Positions 33,398 through 43,362 are shown, numbered from the stretch's first letter. The stretch is 54,075 nt of DNA from Firmicutes bacterium CAG:882 (GCA_000435595.1 FR895452.1:53335-107409), one strand, 5' to 3'. Program-made: numbers and translations. The notes: generated by a model not told the origin, from the letters alone.

Positions 33398-34558
33398 ATG
33401 GCAGAAAGCAACGGAAAATATGACTCTGACGACAGTGCTTTTTTGGACTTCGGACCTGAACCGATAGGCAAGGACGTGTATGATGAGGTTGTCAACAAGG
33501 AACTTGAGGCGGCGAGGGAGCAGACGGGAAAACATAAAAGAAAATACACGGGAGTACGGAGAGATGCAAGGAAACATAATTTTGCATTTACATCAAAAAT
33601 AAAGAAGATTAAAAAGATAATTACATTGGCCTTTGGTATTGTATTACTGATTGGAGTACTTTATATCGGTATCAATGCGTTTGTAACTAACTATTACGGA
33701 GATAATGAACTTATAAACTCTATTAAATATGTCGGTTACAAGGCAGTGGAAGGCTATGAAGATATAGATGCGTTCGACTGTATTGACTTAGACATTGATA
33801 ATTGTTCGGTAACAGTCAGATCATCATATGATGATGAATTTCATATATCATATAAATTTATAGCTTCGAAGGAAGACGATGTAAAAATATATGTTAAGGA
33901 TAGTGGAGACGACAAGGTGCTGACCTGTGATGTTAACAATAAAGATATACGTGATAATATCTGGAATCCGACGGGAGGCAATGACTATGAGTATGAGCAG
34001 TATCTTACAATCATGGTTCCGGATGGACGGTATGGCAGCGTTAAGATTAGTGTTGATGGAGGATATGCGGACATTGATGATATTCAGGCAGACGAAATTA
34101 ATATGGCAGTAAATAATTCTGAGTTGTATTCGGGAATAAGTGGAGTGAAAGCCGACAATATTTTGGTTACTGCTGACAATATGGCTGTCTATATAAGGGA
34201 CAGCGAGGCTGGCAGTATTGTTATAAAAATTGCGAACGATAGTGTAAGCGTATATGACAGTAAAATAATTTCCCTTCTTGACATCAATGGCAAAAATTCG
34301 GATGTGTATATAGACAATGTTGACGTTGAGAATGGCGGTAAAATCAACGCAAAGACATCGGGGGATGATATATCCGTTGATTTGCCCGGTAACCCCGAGC
34401 TGTACCATATTGTGGCTGACGCAGCAGATGATACGGTATATTGCAGCTATTTTGATTATTATGAAGAGGGTAGATACGAAATCGGCAACGGTGATAAAGC
34501 AATAGAACTCTATAATGAGGATGAAGGAATATTCCTGCGTTTTGAGGTGGATGAATAA
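33398..34558 (+). CDS. Membrane-anchored DUF4097-type beta-strand repeat protein
   Basis: 386 residues. An acidic, then basic cytoplasmic N-terminus of about 70 residues leads to one membrane helix (~75-98), then a long extracellular segment of beta-strand repeats rich in Asp, Ser and Tyr (FDCIDLDIDNCSVTVRSSYD, VDGGYADIDDIQADEINMAV). The pattern of alternating hydrophobic residues is that of DUF4097/DUF2807 putative adhesins, often linked to envelope-stress circuits. The stop codon sits within the terminator hairpin. Ligand unknown. Confidence 0.75.
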   Translation: MAESNGKYDSDDSAFLDFGPEPIGKDVYDEVVNKELEAAREQTGKHKRKYTGVRRDARKHNFAFTSKIKKIKKIITLAFGIVLLIGVLYIGINAFVTNYYGDNELINSIKYVGYKAVEGYEDIDAFDCIDLDIDNCSVTVRSSYDDEFHISYKFIASKEDDVKIYVKDSGDDKVLTCDVNNKDIRDNIWNPTGGNDYEYEQYLTIMVPDGRYGSVKISVDGGYADIDDIQADEINMAVNNSELYSGISGVKADNILVTADNMAVYIRDSEAGSIVIKIANDSVSVYDSKIISLLDINGKNSDVYIDNVDVENGGKINAKTSGDDISVDLPGNPELYHIVADAADDTVYCSYFDYYEEGRYEIGNGDKAIELYNEDEGIFLRFEVDE

Positions 34559-34570
34559 TCCACCTTTTTC
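34545..34570 (+). terminator. Terminator overlapping the end of the DUF4097-type gene
   Basis: AGGTGGAT (34545-34552) and ATCCACCT (34558-34565) form a perfect 8-bp stem, followed by TTTTTC. The stop codon lies in the loop. Confidence 0.75.
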
Positions 34571-34644
34571 TTTACTTTTTGAGCCATGTGGCTTAAAATA
34601 AAATAGATAATGTTAAACTATGCAAAAATGGGAGGCGGACTGCC

Positions 34645-34977
34645 GTGGAATGTCAGGAATTTAGAAAATCCATACCGGAATTTGCATCCATGAGCCTGAA
34701 ATATGATCAGATGGCACGCTGCCTTGAGCATGTTGAGGGATGCGCATCCTGCAGGGATGAGCTTGAGATATATTTTATAGTTGAGAGAGGAATTAAGGAC
34801 AACGAAGCCTTTGACGGACCGTTTGTGCTCAAAAACATTGTTAATGAATGTTTTGACAAAGCCCGGCAGACAATAAACAGAGGGCGCAGGATGAAGCGGT
34901 TAAAGGAATTGCTTAAGATATTTATATATATTATTTTGTTTGCGGCGGTGGTTGTGCTGGTGACTTATCTGCTTTAG
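34645..34977 (+). CDS. Zinc-finger (ZAS-like) single-pass membrane protein
   Basis: 110 residues. The N-terminus has Cys3 and an H-x3-C-x2-C motif (HVEGCASC, about residues 29-36), the zinc-binding anti-sigma arrangement of the zf-HC2 family. A basic segment and one C-terminal membrane helix (~88-109) follow; almost nothing lies outside the membrane. It starts at GTG, 9 bases after GGAGG. There is no sigma factor gene beside it; it sits 36 bases before polA. Its partner is unknown. Confidence 0.78.
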   Translation: MECQEFRKSIPEFASMSLKYDQMARCLEHVEGCASCRDELEIYFIVERGIKDNEAFDGPFVLKNIVNECFDKARQTINRGRRMKRLKELLKIFIYIILFAAVVVLVTYLL

Positions 34978-35013
34978 AAAAGTGGCGGCATGAACTGCCG
35001 ATAGGAGGATTTG

Positions 35014-37656
35014 ATGAAAAAGCTGGTTTTGATAGATGGACACAGCATACTTAACAGGGCATTTTACGGAGTACCTGAGCTTACGAACTCGGAGGGACTT
35101 CACACCAATGCCGTGTATGGTTTCCTGAATATTATGTTTAAGATTCTTGATGAGGAGAAGCCTGACTATCTCACGGTTGCATTTGATTTGAGTGCACCGA
35201 CTTTCAGACACAGGATGTATGATGCGTATAAGGGAACGAGAAAGCCGATGCCTGCGGAGCTTGTGGAACAGGTGCCACTCATAAAGGAAGCACTAAAGGC
35301 GATGAATATATGTGTTGTCACCAAGGAAGGGTACGAAGCGGATGACATTTTGGGAACTCTTGCTAAGCGTGCCGAGTCCGAGGGGATGATAGTGTCGGTG
35401 GTGTCAGGGGACAGGGACCTTTTACAGCTTGCAACCGACAATATAAAGATTCGTATTCCTAAGACGAAAAAGGGCACAACAGAGATAGAGGACTATAATA
35501 CGGCACAGGTTGTGGAGAGCTACGGAGTAACGCCTGCAGAGTTCATTGATATGAAAGCGCTTATGGGAGATACATCCGATAACATACCGGGAGTGCCGGG
35601 AATAGGCGAAAAGACGGCAGGAGCAATTGTGTCTAAGTACCATTCGATAGAGAATGCATATGAGCATGTGGACGAGATTACACCTAATAAGGCGAGGACG
35701 AACCTGAAGGAGTATTATGAGCAGGCACAGTTGAGCAAGGTACTTGCAACCATAGATGTAAATGCACCGATAGAGTATTCATTTGATAATGCGGGTATGT
35801 CAGATATGTTTTCAAAGGATGCATATCAGCTGTTTAAACGTCTTGAGTTTAAGTCCGTTCTCTCACGTTTTGAGCAGAATACGGATGCTTATAATGATAG
35901 CGACATAGAAGACAATTTCAGAAAAATAGAGGATTTGAATGATGCTGAGAGCTTTTTAGATAAGTGTGAAGCTTCACAATGTGTTGGTGTGTTCATGGTT
36001 CCTGACGATGTCGGGGAACTCCTTGGAGCTGCCGTGGGCGGCAGTGACGGGGATACGGCTTATATCCCTGTTCAGGGATTTATTACACGGGAGTATTTGT
36101 CAGGAAGAGTGGCAGACCTTGTAAAAAAGCTGCACACGGACGGAAAGACGGCGTGCTTTATATCGCTTAAGGAGCAGTTAGACCTTATTCCGATAGCTGA
36201 GGAGGACAGCGCATTTGACGCGGCACTTATGGCATACCTTTTAAATCCGCTTAAGGATGCCTACGCTTACGATGATATTGCAAGGGATTTTCTCGGACGG
36301 CTGGTAAGATCAAGAACCGATATTATGGGGAAAGAGAGCTATGCAGCTTCCGGCAAGACTCATATTTGTGCGTGCTACAGTGCGTATGTTGCGGCAAGGG
36401 CTTACGATATCCTGAGACAGAAGCTTGTTGAGACAGATATGTATACCCTGTATGAGACCATCGAACAGCCGCTTGTGTATGCACTCAAGGAGATGGAGAA
36501 CAACGGAATTTTGGTTGACAGGAAGGCACTCATTGCATACGGCGATATGTTAAAAGAGAAGATTGCCGTTGTCGAGAAGGAAGTATATGAGCTTGCGGGA
36601 ACACAGTTTAATATTAATTCTCCAAAACAGCTTGGAGAGATTCTGTTCGGACAGATGGGACTTCCGGGCGGAAAGAAGACAAAGACCGGCTATTCCACAT
36701 CGGCAGATGTGCTTGAAAAACTTGCACCTGAGCATCCTGTTGTCGGCAAGGTGTTAGAGTACAGACAGTTAACCAAGCTTAATTCGACATATGCGGACGG
36801 ACTTTTACAGTATATAGCGGCTGACGGAAGAATACACGGAAAGTTCAATCAGACAATAACGGCAACGGGAAGAATAAGCAGCACTGAGCCTAATCTTCAG
36901 AACATTCCGATAAGGATGGAGCTTGGAAGCAGGATAAGACAGGTATTCATACCAAGACAGGGATATGTGTTTCTTGATTCCGATTATTCACAGATTGAGC
37001 TTAGAATACTTGCTCATATGTCGGGGGATGAGAATCTTATTGCGGCGTACAACAGTGACGAGGACATACACAGAATTACGGCATCGCAGGTGTTTAACAC
37101 GCCGCTTGAGCAGGTGACAAAGACACAGCGAAGCAATGCAAAGGCGGTTAATTTCGGAATCGTGTACGGTATAAGTTCATTTGGATTGAGTCAGGATTTG
37201 AGCATTTCAAGAAAGGAAGCTGCCAAGTATATAGAAAAATATTTTGAGACATATCCGGGGGTTCATGAATTCCTTGATAATCTGGTTGCAAGCGCAAAAA
37301 AAGACGGGTATTCGGTCACTATGTTTAAGAGAAGAAGACCTATTCCCGAACTCTCAAGCAGCAATTTTATGCAGAGGAGCTTCGGTGAGAGAGTGGCGAT
37401 GAATGCACCTATTCAGGGAACGGCGGCTGATATAATCAAGCTTGCAATGATAGGCGTATATCACAAGCTGAAAGAAATGGGACTCAAGTCGAGACTTATT
37501 CTTCAGGTACACGATGAACTTCTGATTGAGACGGCTGCAGACGAAGTGGATACGGTCAGAGCAATACTTGATGAGCAGATGAGAAATGCGGCGAAGCTTT
37601 CGGTTCCGCTTATTGTTGATACCAACGAGGGTAATAACTGGCTTGAGGCACACTAG
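35014..37656 (+). CDS. polA: DNA polymerase I
   Basis: 880 residues. It has the 5'-nuclease domain (1-~290; VSGDRDLLQLA, MGDTSDNIPGVPGIGEKTA), a central domain (~310-470) and the family A polymerase domain with motif A (DSDYSQIELRILAHMS), motif B (RSNAKAVNFGIVYG) and motif C (QVHDELLIE). The central domain lacks the Asp-x-Glu and other metal ligands of the 3'-5' proofreading site, a feature of many Firmicute Pol I enzymes. ATG 35014 lies 5 bases after AGGAGG. It heads polA-coaE-FtsA-like. Confidence 0.97.
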   Translation: MKKLVLIDGHSILNRAFYGVPELTNSEGLHTNAVYGFLNIMFKILDEEKPDYLTVAFDLSAPTFRHRMYDAYKGTRKPMPAELVEQVPLIKEALKAMNICVVTKEGYEADDILGTLAKRAESEGMIVSVVSGDRDLLQLATDNIKIRIPKTKKGTTEIEDYNTAQVVESYGVTPAEFIDMKALMGDTSDNIPGVPGIGEKTAGAIVSKYHSIENAYEHVDEITPNKARTNLKEYYEQAQLSKVLATIDVNAPIEYSFDNAGMSDMFSKDAYQLFKRLEFKSVLSRFEQNTDAYNDSDIEDNFRKIEDLNDAESFLDKCEASQCVGVFMVPDDVGELLGAAVGGSDGDTAYIPVQGFITREYLSGRVADLVKKLHTDGKTACFISLKEQLDLIPIAEEDSAFDAALMAYLLNPLKDAYAYDDIARDFLGRLVRSRTDIMGKESYAASGKTHICACYSAYVAARAYDILRQKLVETDMYTLYETIEQPLVYALKEMENNGILVDRKALIAYGDMLKEKIAVVEKEVYELAGTQFNINSPKQLGEILFGQMGLPGGKKTKTGYSTSADVLEKLAPEHPVVGKVLEYRQLTKLNSTYADGLLQYIAADGRIHGKFNQTITATGRISSTEPNLQNIPIRMELGSRIRQVFIPRQGYVFLDSDYSQIELRILAHMSGDENLIAAYNSDEDIHRITASQVFNTPLEQVTKTQRSNAKAVNFGIVYGISSFGLSQDLSISRKEAAKYIEKYFETYPGVHEFLDNLVASAKKDGYSVTMFKRRRPIPELSSSNFMQRSFGERVAMNAPIQGTAADIIKLAMIGVYHKLKEMGLKSRLILQVHDELLIETAADEVDTVRAILDEQMRNAAKLSVPLIVDTNEGNNWLEAH

Positions 37657-37695
37657 AAAAAATTACAAGGACACAGTCAGGGCAGGGGGATATAT

Positions 37696-38313
37696 ATGAG
37701 AGTCATAGGTGTCACAGGAGGAGTGGGTGCGGGAAAATCGACCGTGCTTGATGCACTTAGCGGATTGACAAGCTGTATTATTATAAGAACCGATGATGTG
37801 GCGAAGCAGACGATTGCGCCGGACGGAGCTGCCTATAAGCAGGTTGTCGGGCTTCTCGGAAAAGAAGTGCTTGAAGATGACGGAATCACCATAGACAGAA
37901 GGAAAATGGCAGCGGTTATATTTGCTGACAAGGAGCTGTGTGCCAAGGTTGATTCGGTCATACATCCGCTTACAATGCTAGAGGTAAAGAAAAAAATTGC
38001 CGAGGCTGAGAAAAAAGGAATATACGAATATGTATTTGTGGAGGCGGCGCTTCTTATAGAAGCCGGATATGACAGTATATGTGAGGAGTTCTGGTATGTA
38101 TATGTACCGGAGGAGGAGCGCATTAAGAGATTGATGTCAAGTCGCGGATATTCAAGAAAAAAATGTCTTGATATCATGGCAAATCAGCTTTCGGACGAAG
38201 AGTTCAGAAAGCATTGCAGATATGTAATAGATAATTCTTCGGACAGTCAGACGCTGATTGGCAGGCTTGAGGCTGTTCTTAAAGAAATAAAGTCAGGTGG
38301 GGATAGGATATGA
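37696..38313 (+). CDS. coaE: Dephospho-CoA kinase
   Basis: 205-residue kinase of the last step in coenzyme A synthesis. It has P-loop GVTGGVGAGKST, the TDDVAKQ segment, FVEAALLIEAGYD, and a lid with RIKRLMSSRGYS. Length is typical. Forty bases follow polA, and its last four bases overlap the next start (ATGA). The polA-coaE order is conserved in Firmicutes. Confidence 0.96.
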   Translation: MRVIGVTGGVGAGKSTVLDALSGLTSCIIIRTDDVAKQTIAPDGAAYKQVVGLLGKEVLEDDGITIDRRKMAAVIFADKELCAKVDSVIHPLTMLEVKKKIAEAEKKGIYEYVFVEAALLIEAGYDSICEEFWYVYVPEEERIKRLMSSRGYSRKKCLDIMANQLSDEEFRKHCRYVIDNSSDSQTLIGRLEAVLKEIKSGGDRI

Positions 38314-40361
38314 GTGAAACTATTTACTGTCCGGATGATTTTGTATTCGGACTGGATATCGGAACCAGAAATGTTGTCGGAACGGTAGGCTACATGAAAA
38401 ACGGACGTTTTCAGGCTGCCGCAATCGTGTCAAAGGAGCATGAGACAAGGGCAATGCTTGACGGACAGATTCATGATATCAACAAAGTAGGGGATACGAT
38501 ACGCGTTGTGAAGCATGAGCTTGAGGCGATAACCGGCAAGAAGCTGAAAGAGGTCTGCATTGCCGCCGCCGGACGAGTGCTTCGCACGGTGCAGGTTTAT
38601 GAGGATGTGGAGTTTGAGGGTGAAGTGAGAGTGAATTCTGAGAATATATATTCACTTGAGCTTATAGCTGTTGAGAAGGCACATAAGGAGCTTAGCCTCA
38701 AGGCGGAAAAATATAAGTTTTACTGCGTAGGATATACACCTGTAAGGTATTATCTCAATGATTATGTAATCAATAACCTTGAAGGACATAAGGCGGAGAA
38801 GATTGGCATTGACCTTCTTGCCACCTTTCTGCCTGAGGAGGTTGTTGACGGCTTATATGCGGCTGTCGATTATGCAGGGCTTACCGTGGCTAATCTTACA
38901 TTAGAGCCTATTGCCGCGATGAACGTGGCTATACCGGAGCAGTACAGGCTTCTGAATATTGCGCTTGTAGATGTCGGAGCGGGAACCTCCGATATCTGTC
39001 TTACGAAGGACGGCAGTATAGCTGCGTACGGAATGATACCTGCTGCCGGAGACGAACTCACGGAGATAATCGCTAAGGAGTATTTGGTTGATTTCGCATC
39101 GGCGGAGAAGATTAAGCTCGCTGCCGGTAAGAAAAAGACAATCACATACAAGGATATCATGGGAATATCACATAAGCTTCCGGCTGCTGATGTACATAAG
39201 CTTCTGGATACACAACTGACTAAGCTTGCCGATGATGTTGCGGATAAGATATGCGAGCTCAATGGTGATAAGCCTGTCAGTGCCGTATTTGTGGTCGGAG
39301 GAGGAGGAAAGTTCCCGGGATTTACGGATAAGATTGCCGACAGATTAAAGATTGCACATGAGAGAGTTGCGGTCAGGGGCGAGGAAGTTCTCACAAGCAT
39401 AGATTTCATTACCGAGGATGTCAGAAAGGATGCACTTTTAGTTACTCCCATCGGAATATGTATCAATTATTATAATCAGAAAAATAATTTTATTTTTGCG
39501 GCGGTTAACGGCGAGAGAGTCAAGCTTTACGACAACAATCACCTTTCTATAGTGGATGCGGTGATACAGTCGGGCATGCCTAATGAGAGTATATTTCCAA
39601 GGCGCGGAAAGGAGCTGTCATTCACGGTTAACGGCAAGTCGAGGTTTGTCAGGGGCTCAACCGGAGATGCGGCGGTTATTCTTCTGAATGGTCGTGAGAG
39701 CAGCATGAATGCAAGAATTGCACACAATGATCAGATTGAGATACGGGAATCAACGGCAGGCGAGCCGGGACATATTACAATAGATGAGCTTGAGGAATAC
39801 AAAAGCACGGTTAATTTTATTGTAAATGACAAGCTTATAGTATGTCCTAAGTTCGCATATGTCGGGGGTAAATTAAAGGGCGCCGATTACAGTGTACAGC
39901 CGGGTGATGACATTATAATGGAGAATTATTACACCGTAAAACAGCTCTTTGACTTTATGGATGTGAGTACGGACGGAATAACTATACTTGTCAACAATGA
40001 CATTGCCGATAACGATACAGTTGTATATGAGAACTTTAATGTGAAATATTTTGATTCTGAACCGGAAAACGGTGATGATGAAAACAGCGTGAAAAAGAAA
40101 GAACAGGGAAATACTGAGAATAAGACGGAAGAAGTGAGTACAATACCGTCAGAGCCGGTTAGCGTTACAATAGAAGTAAATAATACTTCGGTGGTTCTTT
40201 CGGGTAAGAGCAGATATACTTTTGTCGATGTGTTTGATTTTTATCCGTTTGATCTTAAGACACCGGGAGGAACGGAGCTTATAACAACACTCAATGGTGA
40301 AAAGGTGCCTTTTACCGCGCCGATAACAGCGGGTGACAAAATAGAACTGTATTGGAGATAA
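38310..40361 (+). CDS. FtsA-like cell division ATPase with a long C-terminal beta-rich extension
   Basis: 683 residues, versus about 420 for standard FtsA. The N-terminal part (about 10-400) is an actin-like ATPase with GLDIGTRNVVG (phosphate 1), the SHS2/FtsA insertion region (EVCIAAAGRVLRT), LVDVGAGTSDICL (phosphate 2) and VVGGGGKFPGF. The remainder (~400-683) has three repeats of a beta-rich pattern, each with a VNGK/VNDK/VNNT-like strand and a GDxIE/GDDII/GDKIE turn, likely ubiquitin- or SLBB-like folds. The amphipathic membrane tail of FtsA is not evident. The role is inferred as septum- or envelope-related. Confidence 0.85.
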   Translation: MSETIYCPDDFVFGLDIGTRNVVGTVGYMKNGRFQAAAIVSKEHETRAMLDGQIHDINKVGDTIRVVKHELEAITGKKLKEVCIAAAGRVLRTVQVYEDVEFEGEVRVNSENIYSLELIAVEKAHKELSLKAEKYKFYCVGYTPVRYYLNDYVINNLEGHKAEKIGIDLLATFLPEEVVDGLYAAVDYAGLTVANLTLEPIAAMNVAIPEQYRLLNIALVDVGAGTSDICLTKDGSIAAYGMIPAAGDELTEIIAKEYLVDFASAEKIKLAAGKKKTITYKDIMGISHKLPAADVHKLLDTQLTKLADDVADKICELNGDKPVSAVFVVGGGGKFPGFTDKIADRLKIAHERVAVRGEEVLTSIDFITEDVRKDALLVTPIGICINYYNQKNNFIFAAVNGERVKLYDNNHLSIVDAVIQSGMPNESIFPRRGKELSFTVNGKSRFVRGSTGDAAVILLNGRESSMNARIAHNDQIEIRESTAGEPGHITIDELEEYKSTVNFIVNDKLIVCPKFAYVGGKLKGADYSVQPGDDIIMENYYTVKQLFDFMDVSTDGITILVNNDIADNDTVVYENFNVKYFDSEPENGDDENSVKKKEQGNTENKTEEVSTIPSEPVSVTIEVNNTSVVLSGKSRYTFVDVFDFYPFDLKTPGGTELITTLNGEKVPFTAPITAGDKIELYWR

Positions 40362-40367
40362 TGCTCA

Positions 40368-42107
40368 ATGTACAAGAAAGAAGAAATTATTCAATTACAA
40401 AAAGACTTTGCAAAAAGACACTTTCCCGCACTTATTCTGTTGATTGTATACCTGCTTGTAGAGACATTTAATAGCTTTTCAATCGGAGCTCCTGCTTTTA
40501 TACGCACGGCGATCATATGTGTGGTTCTCATCGTCGAACAGGCATTCAGACCATCGGATTTTTTAAAGAACACCAAATTCATATTTGCACTTAAGATGGT
40601 TCAGCTTTTCGTATTTGCTGTGTTTGTTATGCATGACGGGTACAAGAATTATGAGTGTGCCATATATGTTCTTATGTATTTGTGCGTTGCACTTGAATCG
40701 GGAATATATTTTGACCTTACGGACAAAGGAATTATTTTTCTTCATGGACTGATAGTTGATATTCCGATTGTGGTTATGGGAGTTGTATATGCAATCAAGG
40801 ATGTGTCGATAACGTATGTTATCACTTCCATTGTTATGCTTGCAGCATTTGATATTGCGATGAGTGCGGTCCTTGAGCATATTGGGAAGCGGTATGAGAA
40901 GTTCGAGAATGCGGTTCTTGCCAAGGAGAGAATAATTGACAAGGCGATGGATAACAACAAGGAAATTATAGAAAAGCAGGAGAAACTCTACTATGTCAAT
41001 GAGCAGCTTGGACTCAAGCGAATAGAACTTGAAAGTGCCAACCGTAAGATTAATGCCAACAATCTGGAAGTAAGCTTCCAGAATGAGATGCTCCATTTCT
41101 TCACGGAAGCCTTTGATATGGTTAAAATTGATGAATTTTTCTCTAAACAGCTTATAAGCAGCATGGATGTAAAATGCGCAGGCCTTCTTAAGATATCCGA
41201 GACGGAGAAGAGCATATATGAGGATTATAAGAGAAGTAATCCGCTGTATGATACGGATGTGAAATATAAGATGTATGGGGACATTAACGATGACACCTGC
41301 AAGCTTCTTCTTGAGACCTTTACATCCGATGCGTTTATTGAGAGGCTTTCCGACGGACATACATATATATGTAACAATGTAAAGCATTCAGAGTATTCCT
41401 TCCTTAAAAATGAGCATATATTCTCATTTGCCGCAAGACTTATACTGGTTGACGGAAGACGTGCGGGAGTATATGTGATATGTGACAATGAGCCTGAGTT
41501 CTTTATGCAGAGGGACACATTCTTTGATAATATTTTATCGGAGCTTCAGGTCGGAATGAATAATGCGTTCCTGTACATGCAGTTTGAGAATCTTGCAAAA
41601 AGAGATGGGCTTACGGGTCTGTATAACAGACGTATACTCAACAAGTTTATGGAAAAATACAGGCATGCGGATGACGAGCTTAAAAAAGAGCGCGTAGCCG
41701 CAGCAATGTTTGATATTGATAACTTTAAGTCCATCAATGATACCTACGGACACCTGTTTGGAGATGCCGTTATTGTGGCTGTATCGGCAATTATCAGAAA
41801 AATTTCCGAGGAGCACGGATGTGCGGGCTACAGATATGGCGGTGAGGAGTTCGTTATTCTTTTTATCAATAAGGATTCCGATGAGGTCATACAGGTTGTT
41901 GAGCAGATTCATAGGGAGATAAGGGAGAAGAATATTACACTTGGAGAGCAGTCGGTATACATAAATACCAGTGCCGGTGTGAGCTTCTATCCTGAGCAGA
42001 GCACGGAGCAGTCGTCGGTAATAGATAATGCCGACAGAGCTATGTATATCTCAAAAACAACCGGCAAGGGCAAAATAACCATTGACGGTAAACATCGGGA
42101 TGTATAA
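40368..42107 (+). CDS. Membrane-bound diguanylate cyclase (GGDEF)
   Basis: 579 residues. About six membrane helices (15-190) are followed by a coiled coil (~195-245), a GAF-like sensor region (~250-405) and a GGDEF domain (~415-575). The active-site loop is GGEEF (residues 491-495), which is functional in many enzymes, and LTGLYNRR and FDIDNFKSINDTYGH are present. The inhibitory RxxD site is not seen upstream of the loop. It makes c-di-GMP from GTP. It starts six bases after the FtsA-like gene, suggesting an operon. Confidence 0.93.
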   Translation: MYKKEEIIQLQKDFAKRHFPALILLIVYLLVETFNSFSIGAPAFIRTAIICVVLIVEQAFRPSDFLKNTKFIFALKMVQLFVFAVFVMHDGYKNYECAIYVLMYLCVALESGIYFDLTDKGIIFLHGLIVDIPIVVMGVVYAIKDVSITYVITSIVMLAAFDIAMSAVLEHIGKRYEKFENAVLAKERIIDKAMDNNKEIIEKQEKLYYVNEQLGLKRIELESANRKINANNLEVSFQNEMLHFFTEAFDMVKIDEFFSKQLISSMDVKCAGLLKISETEKSIYEDYKRSNPLYDTDVKYKMYGDINDDTCKLLLETFTSDAFIERLSDGHTYICNNVKHSEYSFLKNEHIFSFAARLILVDGRRAGVYVICDNEPEFFMQRDTFFDNILSELQVGMNNAFLYMQFENLAKRDGLTGLYNRRILNKFMEKYRHADDELKKERVAAAMFDIDNFKSINDTYGHLFGDAVIVAVSAIIRKISEEHGCAGYRYGGEEFVILFINKDSDEVIQVVEQIHREIREKNITLGEQSVYINTSAGVSFYPEQSTEQSSVIDNADRAMYISKTTGKGKITIDGKHRDV

Positions 42108-42151
42108 CATAGAGCATAAATATAATAATTTGTTCAGAAGTGAGGATTCAA

Positions 42152-42946
42152 ATGAGAGTGATGACAATTGCCAGCGGAAGCAGCGGCAACTGTATATATG
42201 TCGGCGATGATGACACGCATATTCTTATTGATACGGGAATAAGCAGGAAGAAGGTTGAGGAAGGACTTAATAAGCTTGAGCTGTCCATTCCCGATATAGA
42301 TGCAATATTGGTAACACACGAACATTCCGACCATATTTCAGGTCTTGGAGTCGTGGAACGGAAGAGTGCAATTCCGGTATATGCGACATGGGGCACGATA
42401 AGCGGGATAAAGAACACAAATCTTGGCAGGATGCCTGAGGATATATATAATGTGGTGGAATGTGATCAGGAGTTCAGTGTCGGCACGCTTAAGGTAAGAG
42501 CGGTGGCGACGTCACACGACGCACTGTGCCCATGCGCATTCCGTGTTGAGGCACAGAACAAGGCGTTTGGTCTTGTGACGGACTTGGGAGTGTATGATGA
42601 TTACATAGTTGACAGCTTTGCGGGAGTCAATTGTATGGTGCTTGAAGCTAACCATGATATAAGAATGTTAGAGACAGGTCCGTATCCATATCCGCTGAAG
42701 CAGAGAATATTGGGCGAGAAGGGGCATTTGTCAAATGAGGCAGCAGGTCATCTTATTGACAGACTTCTCGGAAATCAGGTGCAGGAAATACTTTTAGGGC
42801 ATCTGAGTAAGGAAAATAATTATCCGGATCTTGCATATCAGACTGTTAAGTCGGAGATTGATATGAGCGGCAGCGAATATAAGTCGGGTGATTTTAAGAT
42901 AAGTGTGGCCGGGCGCGATAAGCCGAGCCATATTATTACATTGTAA
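42152..42946 (+). CDS. walJ: MBL-fold metallo-hydrolase, YycJ/WalJ family
   Basis: 264 residues. The metallo-beta-lactamase fold has the THEHSDHISGL metal site, and TSHDALCPCAF and LEANHD further on. YycJ/WalJ is linked to the WalKR cell-wall regulon and to DNA-repair exonuclease activity in Firmicutes. ATG 42152 has GAGG 6 bases before it; a GTG at 42140 overlaps that site. No walKR genes are near; here it follows the diguanylate cyclase. Confidence 0.9.
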   Translation: MRVMTIASGSSGNCIYVGDDDTHILIDTGISRKKVEEGLNKLELSIPDIDAILVTHEHSDHISGLGVVERKSAIPVYATWGTISGIKNTNLGRMPEDIYNVVECDQEFSVGTLKVRAVATSHDALCPCAFRVEAQNKAFGLVTDLGVYDDYIVDSFAGVNCMVLEANHDIRMLETGPYPYPLKQRILGEKGHLSNEAAGHLIDRLLGNQVQEILLGHLSKENNYPDLAYQTVKSEIDMSGSEYKSGDFKISVAGRDKPSHIITL

Positions 42947-42966
42947 TATCTGCAGTAAAGTTAATA

Positions 42967-42994
42967 TTGATAATGTTATACATTATCTTATATA
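42967..42994 (+). promoter_or_regulatory. Promoter of the ACT-UPF0210 pair
   Basis: TTGATA (42967-42972), 16-base spacer, TATATT (42989-42994). A perfect GATAATG/CATTATC palindrome (42969-42987) overlaps the -35. Confidence 0.55.
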
Positions 42995-43042
42995 TTATAA
43001 AATAATAGCAGGATGAAACCAATAACAGAAAGGGACAACATC

Positions 43043-43315
43043 ATGAACAAAACAATTATTACGGTAGTAGGTAAGGACACAGTAGGAATCATTGCAAAGG
43101 TATGTACATATCTTGCGGATAACGGGGTGAACATTCTCGATATTTCACAGACAATTGTACAGGAATATTTTAATATGATGATGATTGTAGATATGAAAAT
43201 GGCTGCCAAGCCTTTTGCCGAGATAGCCGATGAGCTTGATAAGCTCGGTGAATCCATTGGTGTTAAGATAAAGTGTCAGCACGAAGAAATTTTTACAAAG
43301 ATGCACAGAATCTGA
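43043..43315 (+). CDS. ACT domain protein, UPF0237 family
   Basis: 90 residues forming one ACT domain, a small amino-acid-binding regulatory fold (KTIITVVGKDTVGIIAKV, then GVNILDISQTIVQ). ATG 43043 follows AAAGGGA. It pairs with the next gene, a UPF0210 protein, 47 bases on; this partnership is common in Clostridia and other bacteria, and the ACT protein may be its sensor. Confidence 0.9.
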   Translation: MNKTIITVVGKDTVGIIAKVCTYLADNGVNILDISQTIVQEYFNMMMIVDMKMAAKPFAEIADELDKLGESIGVKIKCQHEEIFTKMHRI

Positions 43316-43362
43316 TGATGTAACACCTGAGCTTAAAATAAAGGACAGATTAGGAGAATATC

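Noticed and set aside
40563..41387. 274-codon minus-strand open frame opposite the diguanylate cyclase
   Set aside because: Antisense shadow; the + frame has a complete GGDEF domain and strong context.
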